22,718 bases of DNA from Enteropsectra breve (lineage: Eukaryota > Microsporidia). Where the stretch lies: NCBI GenBank assembly GCA_024243835.1, contig JALPMN010000575.1:1-22718 (forward strand), in the 5' to 3' direction. Made by a program: the position numbers and the translations under genes. The notes under the pieces are model-generated. The model was not told the DNA's origin and did not search any database. It saw nothing but the letters and a program-made list of their open reading frames with translations. Position 1 is the stretch's first letter. The number at the start of each line of letters is the position of its first letter. Positions 17,013 through 22,718 of the stretch are shown piece after piece.

Positions 17013-17811
17013 AATAAATATTTCACAATATTTTTATCTTTTTATTATCTAAGGTACAATGCTTGCAAGATTTGCCCACTGCGTGGCTATAAGTAAAAAA
17101 TACAACCACAATCTCAAGCAACCACTTTAATATTAAGCACATCAAAAAATCCATTTCTTTTTGTTATTCATGATTCAGGTAAGAATAAGCCTTTTTTGAT
17201 TTTAAACATAAGCGAGAACTCAGTATGCTGTTTATTATTTTGCGTCTGCTTTATTTCTTTTTATATATCAGTACAAAATCATTCGATATAATAACCAAAA
17301 CGGTGCGAAACTGCTCAATTTGTATAGCACAAAGAAGAGCTTATTTGTATTCATAAAGGTCTAAAGATTTGACAAGGGAAGCCTGGAGCGCTTCTTACTG
17401 TTAACTCGTAGCATTTCTTTATTTTATCTTTAAAGAAAAGTGTGACACTTCATAATAAGCGCATTCAGCTTTAAAATGCGTCTTTCTTGATTACAAGCCT
17501 CATCACCATTTCATAGGCTTTGATACAAAACGGAGATGCATTTTGCATAGAAGCTGAAACTCTTTCCAAATGCCACAGGATCCTCATTAATCCAGTGGCT
17601 TGTGATGATTTCTATTTTCCGATGATTACATTTTTAACTTTACGTATCCACCCGATCAGTAATAAAATAAACAGTATTTTATAGCTATAAGTTCATCTTA
17701 CACGTTTATATACAAAAAAACACAAATTAATATTCTGATGTAATAACAGTAATTTGGAGAAATTAAATAAAAATTTCCCCTTTAAAAATTTTCAAATTAA
17801 CGCCCATCAAA
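17012..17811. other. Intergenic between paralogues 4 and 5
   Basis: About 800 bp. Blocks shared with the gap before copy 4 indicate a duplicated spacer. A minus-strand stretch ending at 17511 reads as about 35 stop-free codons including SHWINEDPVAFGKSF and might be a relic. No intact gene or RNA gene is seen. Confidence 0.5.
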
Positions 17812-17975
17812 ATGGCAACAATTAAAAATCTGTCATTCGGAATAGCTGCTCTGGTAACTGTAGTTGTACTAGGCCTCGGGACATACAAAGTGTTCAAGAA
17901 AGACGGCAAGCCAGAAAGCGCCCCACAAACGCCACCAGCTGTCCCGCAACCAAAAAATAATGTTACACCAAATAA
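17736..17975 (+). repeat. Promoter plus N-terminal module, copy 2 of 2
   Basis: Partner of 15667-15906, aligned without gaps from 76 bp upstream of the start into the Pro-rich linker. Confidence 0.85.
17777..17805 (+). promoter_or_regulatory. CCCCTTTAAAAATTTT + CCC start signal of paralogue 5
   Basis: CCCC (17777-17780), AAAAATTTT (17784-17792) and CCC (17803-17805), followed by ATCAAAATG, as in copy 4. Confidence 0.65.
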
Positions 17976-18990
17976 AATTCAGCCAAATACTGGCACACCA
18001 AATAATAATACACCAGTGGCTCAAAACATTCCAGTAAAACCACACAATGTTCCGCCAAAAAGACAAGAAACACCGTCACAGCCACAGAATATATCCTCAG
18101 ATTCAGAAGAGTCAAGCGAAAACTTAGATAAAGTAAAGAATGCATTTGAAGAATACCTTAAGAAAATATATTTAGAGCCTCTTAATATCATGACTATTAA
18201 TAATTTTAGAAACAAATTTCCAAAATTTTCTCCTCTGGCCATTTGCGCGAACTTTTTAGTTGGCAGTGAAACCTTTCATAAGTTATTGCATTTAAATCAA
18301 TTTAATTCTGAGACCCAGCCTTTTCTGAGACTCTTCAAGGACCTCGCAGAAGAAGTTAAGAACCCTGAAATAGTTAATATTGCCGTGAATGCGGAAAAGA
18401 AATGCCTTCCTAGATATTTTAATGATTTTAACGATATAATGGATTTCATCATTAGAAAAATTTCTGATGAAGATGAGAGAGTACGCCATATTTTCTACAA
18501 TGAGCTTTCTATTAAATCTCAAGATGGCGTTCGAAATTTGGGAACAAATGTAACTAATACAATAGATTTAAGTTTTGCTAGAAGGGATAATTTAGGAAAA
18601 TCAGAAAACATTGAAAAAATATGCGAGAGAAGTCTATTTGCGAAGGCAATGAGAAAGGATCAATACAAAGAATTAAGCCCACGAGATATATGCGTTGAAA
18701 CGAAACATAGTGATGTGATTGTAATTACAACCAATTATTTCACACAGATGATGAGGGAAAAAGGAATGAAACATCAACAAGAGCTTTTCTTTAGAAATGA
18801 AGGACCAGAGAGAATAAGATACATACTAAAATCCATCATCTCTGAAACAAACAGTGATAGTCTTGATGAAACTAAACGATTCCCAACATTTGAAGTTAAA
18901 TGGCTTAATATTTTTGATGAAGAAACAAAAAATGAATGGATCCGCAAGCTACTTACCAACGCAATTTTCCTCTTATATGAGAGAGAATAA
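17812..18990 (+). CDS. Array paralogue 5: N-terminally anchored USP-like domain protein
   Basis: A 392-residue protein. A hydrophobic segment at 8-25, then YKVFKKDGK and a Pro/Asn/Thr-rich linker (31-95) with an insertion of TP.NN-type repeats relative to copy 4. The domain covers about 105-392. USP-like landmarks: Cys145 in AICANFLVG, QDAxEF-like DFNDIM (205-210) preceded by PRYF as in many USPs, DVIVITTNYF (301-310, where the usual DR is NY), YILKSIIS (337-344), Arg356 at the His position, WLNIFD with Asp369, and TNAIFLLYER (382-391). Arg in place of His argues against activity. The 3' end and first bases downstream are also close to copy 4. The stop overlaps AATAAA. Confidence 0.9.
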   Translation: MATIKNLSFGIAALVTVVVLGLGTYKVFKKDGKPESAPQTPPAVPQPKNNVTPNKIQPNTGTPNNNTPVAQNIPVKPHNVPPKRQETPSQPQNISSDSEESSENLDKVKNAFEEYLKKIYLEPLNIMTINNFRNKFPKFSPLAICANFLVGSETFHKLLHLNQFNSETQPFLRLFKDLAEEVKNPEIVNIAVNAEKKCLPRYFNDFNDIMDFIIRKISDEDERVRHIFYNELSIKSQDGVRNLGTNVTNTIDLSFARRDNLGKSENIEKICERSLFAKAMRKDQYKELSPRDICVETKHSDVIVITTNYFTQMMREKGMKHQQELFFRNEGPERIRYILKSIISETNSDSLDETKRFPTFEVKWLNIFDEETKNEWIRKLLTNAIFLLYERE

Positions 18991-18991
18991 A
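18986..18991 (+). terminator. AATAAA overlapping the paralogue 5 stop codon
   Basis: TAA (18988-18990) is inside AATAAA, with another AATAAA a few bases downstream. Confidence 0.4.
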
Positions 18992-19366
18992 ATAAATATT
19001 TCACGCTATTTTTATCTTATCAAGCCTGCTTTATCTGAATATGAATGACCATTAACGTCAAAGTTCATCATTCAAAAACATTCTTTTATATACTTTATTC
19101 GGTATTATTAACAACAGACTGCTCGAATTAAGAAATATTCAATGGCACGAGGATAAAAATATAATATCATTTAACAACGATAATAAAAGTACAAATACTC
19201 TATTCTAAATCACATTAAATACTCTATTCTAAATCATATTAAAATATAGCTCTATTATAAATCATATTAAAATATAGCTCTATTATAAATCACATTAAAA
19301 TACATACCATAATTGATACTTTATTATTGTTGTGGTAAAAAATGTATTTGGAACAAACAAATAAAG
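18991..19366. other. Intergenic upstream of chitin synthase
   Basis: About 376 bp containing a 24-28 bp tandem repeat (19196-19302). The AAATTT/CCC signal seen before the other genes is missing here. Confidence 0.5.
19196..19302. repeat. 24-28 bp tandem repeat, 4 units
   Basis: Units start at 19196, 19220, 19247 and 19275. Each holds CTCTATT(C/A)TAAATCA(C/T)ATTAAA; the last two are 28 bp and begin TAG. The array ends 64 bp before the chitin synthase ATG. Confidence 0.85.
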
Positions 19367-21712
19367 ATGAGTCTTCTGCAGTCGGGAGCACTAAGAAACA
19401 GCAGCAGATCTGCACTGCCCTCCCCGCCCCTCCGCGAAACGATAAAAGAAAATTCCACTTTTAATGTGGTTGCGAATCTTCTCACCTGCCTGATTCCCAA
19501 CTGCATTCTGCGCAGAATCGGCGGGATGACAGACGGGCAGCTCCAGGCCTGGCGCGAAAAGACAGCCCTCTGCATGATCATCGCAGCGCTCTGTGGAGTG
19601 CTTGGATTCATCACCTACGGCATCAACTGCCTGATCTGCACAGGCTCCAACACTGTTTACACCTATGGCAACATGGATGAAGACACGTTTGAGGGGAACA
19701 GCACCATCATAGCGAATGGCGGTATTTGGTACACCAAGAAAAAGGACTATGGTTTTGAGAATCACACGCATCTTTTCCGGAAGCGCTCGAAGTGGTGTGA
19801 AAAGGCCTTTGGGGAGCAGCTCACAGATGGCGACATGTCTGAGCGCGGCCTGCTTAGGATCAGTGATATGCACTACTCGTATCAGGATGTTGAGGATCTT
19901 GGGCTTATTGTTATTGACCGCAAGGTTTATGATCCATCGTACTGCCATGAACCTTATTTTTCTGATATGATAGACATGTACCGCGGGGGAACAGCATCTG
20001 TTGCGAATCTGGACAAGGACTGCCTCGAGTGCTTCAAAGAAACTTTCTATGCAGGAAAGATCTCCTACAAGACCAACGGCTGTATATTCGGTGATATTGT
20101 GCTTTATGCTGGTACCGTTATCATATTTTCATTAATATTTGCAAAATTTTTCCTGGCGATGTTCTACGCGTGGCACTCACGAACACGCCCCGTATCCATC
20201 CGGGGAAACACCCCGTGCATCTGCCTGGTCACTGCGTATTCGGAGGGAGAGGAAGGCCTCAGATCAACGCTTGACTCTCTGACAGCCCTTGAATATGACG
20301 GTGAGTACAAAATGATTGTTGTTATTTCGGATGGAGACATCAAGGGCCAGGGCGAGGAGCATTCAACGCCTGAAATTGTAAAGCGGATCTGCAGTGTGGA
20401 CGAGGGCGAGCCAATGAGCTACATATCGCTGGCACCGGGCCACAAGCGCCACAACATGGCGACGGTGCATGCAGGAACCTACGAGAATACGAAGGGCCTT
20501 GGGCGCTCGAAGGTTCTGCTTATCAACAAGTGTGGAAATCCCGAGGAGGAGAGCAGGAAGGGAAACCGCGGGAAACGAGACTCTCAGGTGATTTTAATGA
20601 GCTTCTTTTCAAAGATTCTCTACAGGGACAGAATGTCTCCGCTGGACCATGAAATGTACCGGAAAATAAACGGTTTATTTGCAGCCTTCAAACCCGAGGA
20701 TTTTGAGATTCTGCTGATGGTCGATGCAGACACGGTGGTGATGCCAGACGCGCTGACAAAAATGGTGAGTGTTTTTGAACACGATGCGAAGGTGATGGGC
20801 CTGTGTGGAGAGACGCAGATAGTCAATAAAAACGAGAGCTGGGTGACACGCATCCAGGTCTTCGAGTACTACATCAGCCACCATCTCGCCAAGAACTTCG
20901 AGAGTGTCTTCGGGGGTGTTACGTGCCTTCCTGGATGCTTCTGCATCTACCGCCTCAAAATAATCACTGATGAATATGGAACGATCAAAAATCATTCTGA
21001 TCAGAAGCTGTTTGATCACGAGCGCTGGGAGTGCGTTCCGCTGCTGGCCAACCCGATGATCGTAAATCCGTATTCTGAGCACGAGGCCAACACGCTCCAC
21101 GAGAAGAATCTCCTGCATCTCGGGGAGGACCGCTACCTCACGACGCTGCTTATGAAGCACTTTTACAAGCGAAAGCTTATTTTCCTCGCATCTGCAAAAT
21201 GCAAGACCTGCGTGCCGGCGGACTACCGCACACTACGCTCGCAGCGCAGGCGGTGGATCAACTCCACGATACACAACATGTTTGAGCTGGTGGTGGTCGA
21301 CAAGCTCTGCGGCACATTCTGCTGCTCGATGCAGTTCATCATTTTCTTCGAGCTGTTCGGAACGCTGACGCTTCCAGCAGCCATCGTTTTTACGTTCGTT
21401 CTGATTGGCACTGCCATCGCAGGATCCCCTGCATGGATCCCGATCATCATGCTCGGTGCCATTCTTGGGCTGCCGGCGGTGCTTATTCTGCTCACCACCT
21501 TCGAGTTGTCCTACGTCTTCTGGCTGTTCATCTACATCTTTGCACTCCCGATATGGAACTTTCTTCTGCCGGTCTACGCCTTCTGGAAATTCGATGATTT
21601 CAGCTGGGGAGACACCCGTAAAATTGCCGATGCTGGCGGGAAAGATGAGCTTGGTGAGTTTGATCCAAAGACTGTAAAGCTGACGCATCTGGGGGAGACT
21701 GAGCCGCTTTGA
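19367..21712 (+). CDS. Chitin synthase, class IV/CHS3-like (division 2)
   Basis: Polymerises UDP-GlcNAc into chitin, the main polymer of the microsporidian spore endospore, at the plasma membrane. With the ATG at 19367 it has 781 residues; a TTG 54 bases upstream is not credible. Membrane segments: about 66-91 and 243-266, then a C-terminal cluster of several between 655 and 742. The GT2 catalytic region holds VTAYSEGEEGL (288-298), SDGD (321-324), KRDSQ (403-407), the metal-binding DAD (453-455), GETQIV (481-486), LPGCF (521-525), the catalytic-base region EDRYL (587-591) and QRRRW (626-630), followed by FSWGDTRK (745-752), typical of CHS3-type enzymes. The 92-242 loop is Cys-rich and may face outside. 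Third positions are strongly G/C-biased, unlike the array. The start lacks the AAATTT/CCC signal and overlaps an upstream reading frame (19342-19464). Confidence 0.96.
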   Translation: MSLLQSGALRNSSRSALPSPPLRETIKENSTFNVVANLLTCLIPNCILRRIGGMTDGQLQAWREKTALCMIIAALCGVLGFITYGINCLICTGSNTVYTYGNMDEDTFEGNSTIIANGGIWYTKKKDYGFENHTHLFRKRSKWCEKAFGEQLTDGDMSERGLLRISDMHYSYQDVEDLGLIVIDRKVYDPSYCHEPYFSDMIDMYRGGTASVANLDKDCLECFKETFYAGKISYKTNGCIFGDIVLYAGTVIIFSLIFAKFFLAMFYAWHSRTRPVSIRGNTPCICLVTAYSEGEEGLRSTLDSLTALEYDGEYKMIVVISDGDIKGQGEEHSTPEIVKRICSVDEGEPMSYISLAPGHKRHNMATVHAGTYENTKGLGRSKVLLINKCGNPEEESRKGNRGKRDSQVILMSFFSKILYRDRMSPLDHEMYRKINGLFAAFKPEDFEILLMVDADTVVMPDALTKMVSVFEHDAKVMGLCGETQIVNKNESWVTRIQVFEYYISHHLAKNFESVFGGVTCLPGCFCIYRLKIITDEYGTIKNHSDQKLFDHERWECVPLLANPMIVNPYSEHEANTLHEKNLLHLGEDRYLTTLLMKHFYKRKLIFLASAKCKTCVPADYRTLRSQRRRWINSTIHNMFELVVVDKLCGTFCCSMQFIIFFELFGTLTLPAAIVFTFVLIGTAIAGSPAWIPIIMLGAILGLPAVLILLTTFELSYVFWLFIYIFALPIWNFLLPVYAFWKFDDFSWGDTRKIADAGGKDELGEFDPKTVKLTHLGETEPL

Positions 21713-21717
21713 ATAAA
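21712..21717 (+). terminator. AATAAA overlapping the chitin synthase stop codon
   Basis: The end reads TGAATAAATC, so the hexamer starts at the last base of the TGA stop, as in the sirtuin gene. Confidence 0.4.
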
Positions 21718-21843
21718 TCTTTATTGTATTCTTAAGCATTTATTTTTAATTAAATATAACTTTCTACATTAGTTTTACTTTACCAGGTTTCATGTATTCT
21801 TATAAAAATATAAAAGGTTTATATAAAAGATATATATATTCTT

Positions 21844-21930
21844 ATCAAGCATGTTATATCAAGCATGTTATATCAAGCATGTTATATTAACCATATTCAT
21901 ATCATCCATATTAATATCAAGCATAATATT
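21844..21930. repeat. 14-15 bp tandem repeat, 3 exact and about 3 degenerate units
   Basis: ATCAAGCATGTTAT occurs three times without gaps (21844-21885), followed by 15-bp variants with ATTAACCATATTCAT, ATCATCCATATTAAT and ATCAAGCATAATATT. Confidence 0.85.
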
Positions 21931-22006
21931 GAGCTAGCATTTTAATTGCTTTGTTGAAGCACTCAAAATAAACTCTATGGAGAATGCATTTGCTATTGAA
22001 TTGTAG

Positions 22007-22074
22007 AATAAGTGTTTATTGATACTCTAAATATCATTGGTAATAATATTGCAGCATATCAATAAACACTTATT
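22007..22074. repeat. Perfect 18-bp inverted repeat with 32-bp spacer
   Basis: AATAAGTGTTTATTGATA (22007-22024) is the exact reverse complement of TATCAATAAACACTTATT (22057-22074). No target-site duplication is obvious. It could be a hairpin in DNA or RNA or the ends of a very small element. Confidence 0.85.
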
Positions 22075-22268
22075 ATGGTAAACTCTGTTGTAAATACTTT
22101 GTTCAGTACTTCCTGATTGTTTTCAACTCTCATTTTAATTAGAATTTATATACCTGTGTATTTTCGCTATTTATATTAATTCCATAAATATGTCTACGAT
22201 ACTCGATTTAAAGTTTCTTTTCCTAAAATGTTGTTCTTTGCCTCTCCCAACAAAAGAAAAATTTTTCT

Positions 22269-22283
22269 AAAAATTTTACGCCC
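22269..22283 (+). promoter_or_regulatory. AAAAATTTT + CCC start signal of uS8
   Basis: AAAAATTTT (22269-22277) and CCC (22281-22283), one base before the ATG at 22285. It supports this ATG over the in-frame ATG at 22228. Confidence 0.65.
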
Positions 22284-22284
22284 A

Positions 22285-22668
22285 ATGAGCGTTCTTGCAA
22301 ATGCATGCAAAGCCATAAACAACGCCAATAGAGCCATGAAGAGAGAGGTTTTCATAAAACACTCCAGCAAAGAGACCAAGGATTTTCTTATTGAGATGAA
22401 GAAGCACGGCTATATCTCAGCACTCACATTCATCCCCTGTGGAACCAAGGAAAAGATTGTTGTTGGACTCAACGGCAGACTCACCAAGTGTGGTGCCATC
22501 TGCCCCAGATTTAGATATGCCTGTGATGAGATTCAGGATGCAGCCAACAAGCTCAAGCCAGCCCGTCAGTTTGGGCATGTTATTTTCAAGACCGACAAGG
22601 GCCCACTGGACCAGAAGGAGGCGAATGAGCTGAGAGCAGGAGGATCAATAATGGGATTCTTTTATTAA
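22285..22668 (+). CDS. 40S ribosomal protein uS8 (S22 / S15A)
   Basis: A structural protein of the small ribosomal subunit that binds rRNA in the platform region. With the ATG at 22285 it has 127 residues, against about 130 in other eukaryotes, and starts MSVLANACKAINNANRAMKR, matching the family N-terminus. Other conserved stretches are MKKHGYI (38-44), KIVVGLNGRLTKCGAICPRF (57-76), PARQFGHVIF (92-101) and the C-terminal GGSIMGFFY. The frame stays open upstream to an ATG at 22228, but those 19 residues have no counterpart in the family and the CCC signal sits directly before the inner ATG, so the shorter form is chosen. After the stop, the imperfect pair TAGCAAAAGTAATAGT / TAGCACTAGTAATAGT reaches the window end. 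Confidence 0.96.
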   Translation: MSVLANACKAINNANRAMKREVFIKHSSKETKDFLIEMKKHGYISALTFIPCGTKEKIVVGLNGRLTKCGAICPRFRYACDEIQDAANKLKPARQFGHVIFKTDKGPLDQKEANELRAGGSIMGFFY

Positions 22669-22718
22669 ATAGCAAAAGTAATAGTTTATTATATAGCACT
22701 AGTAATAGTATTTTTTTA

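Larger units (their letters stand above)
10396..18990 (+). repeat. Tandem array of five paralogous genes, spacing about 1.7-2.1 kb
   Basis: Five genes of one family lie head-to-tail with no other gene between them. Start-to-start distances are 1747, 1686, 1914 and 2069 bp. Homology extends outside the coding parts: copies 2, 4 and 5 share CCTTTAAAAATTTT and CGCCCATCAAAATG before the start. The gaps before copies 4 and 5 share short blocks such as GAACTCAG.ATG.TGTTTATT and AAACTCTTTC. Unequal crossing-over is the simplest explanation. Confidence 0.9.
21713..22284. other. Intergenic between chitin synthase and uS8
   Basis: About 572 bp, very A+T-rich, holding a 14-15 bp tandem repeat (21844-21930), a perfect 18-bp inverted repeat (22007-22074) and the uS8 start signal. 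No gene is seen. Confidence 0.55.

Noticed and set aside
10396..18990. Reading the C-terminal 100 residues of the array proteins as a PH domain
   Set aside because: The W in the last helix and the IIVTTD strand suggested it at first, but the order and spacing of all motifs, including QDAxEF-like and NAY.L.Y.R-like, fit USP better.
10396..18990. Known microsporidian multigene families (InterB, DUF1609 type)
   Set aside because: I could not match any motif of those families from the sequence alone, so I did not use the names.
19313..19366. N-terminal extension of chitin synthase from a TTG
   Set aside because: It is not an ATG, and the added residues have no sign of conservation; the first in-frame ATG is at 19367.
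19391..21739. Long antisense frames (160-185 codons) under chitin synthase
   Set aside because: Shadow frames created by G/C-rich third positions in a strongly conserved gene.
22007..22074. Complete transposon or MITE
   Set aside because: Only a 68-bp palindrome is visible, with no target-site duplication and no second copy in the window.
22228..22284. 19-residue N-terminal extension of uS8
   Set aside because: It has no counterpart in the uS8 family, and the CCC signal lies directly before the inner ATG.

Overview
The window reads as nuclear DNA from a microsporidian. Genes are compact, apparently intronless and A+T-rich between genes. Nearly every start codon follows an AAAATTTT-like stretch and then a CCC-like run a few bases before the ATG, the start signal described for Microsporidia. 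The gene content fits too: a class IV/CHS3-type chitin synthase, ribosomal protein uS8 (S22/S15A), a shortened 6-phosphogluconolactonase, a PKA-like kinase and an Hst3/Hst4-like sirtuin. The species cannot be told from the sequence.

Layout. On the minus strand at the left are a gene of unknown function running off the window edge (854 to 1) and the sirtuin (3404 to 1635). All other confident genes are on the plus strand: a tail-anchored SNARE-like protein (3771-4310), 6-phosphogluconolactonase (4520-5119), a 1.1 kb gap with a possible gene relic, an 803-residue protein with an N-terminal Slx1/RING-like zinc finger (6218-8629), the AGC/PKA-type kinase (9098-10078), five tandem paralogues (10396-18990), chitin synthase (19367-21712) and uS8 (22285-22668).

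The main discovery candidate is the five-gene array. The proteins share a C-terminal domain of about 260 residues. By eye it carries the ordered landmarks of a ubiquitin-specific protease (USP, peptidase C19): a Cys-box helix, a QDAxEF-like box, the IxxLxRF-like strand, the W..FD strand and the terminal NAY.L.Y.R strand. The catalytic triad looks eroded: an invariant Cys lies at or one residue from the nucleophile position, the His position is variable, and the Asp is invariant. Four copies begin with a hydrophobic N-terminal segment followed by a fast-changing low-complexity linker; the first copy lacks the segment. The last two copies share an almost identical promoter plus N-terminal module. 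I propose an expanded, membrane-anchored, probably non-catalytic USP-like family. This is a reading by eye, not a computed result.

Other signals are poly(A)-like AATAAA hexamers overlapping the stop codon of six genes, short tandem repeats upstream and downstream of chitin synthase and upstream of the SNARE-like gene, a perfect 18-bp inverted repeat before uS8, and a G+C-rich potentially structured element between the first two paralogues. Codon use differs along the window: chitin synthase, the kinase and the first half of the sirtuin are G/C-rich at third positions, while the array is strongly A/T-biased.
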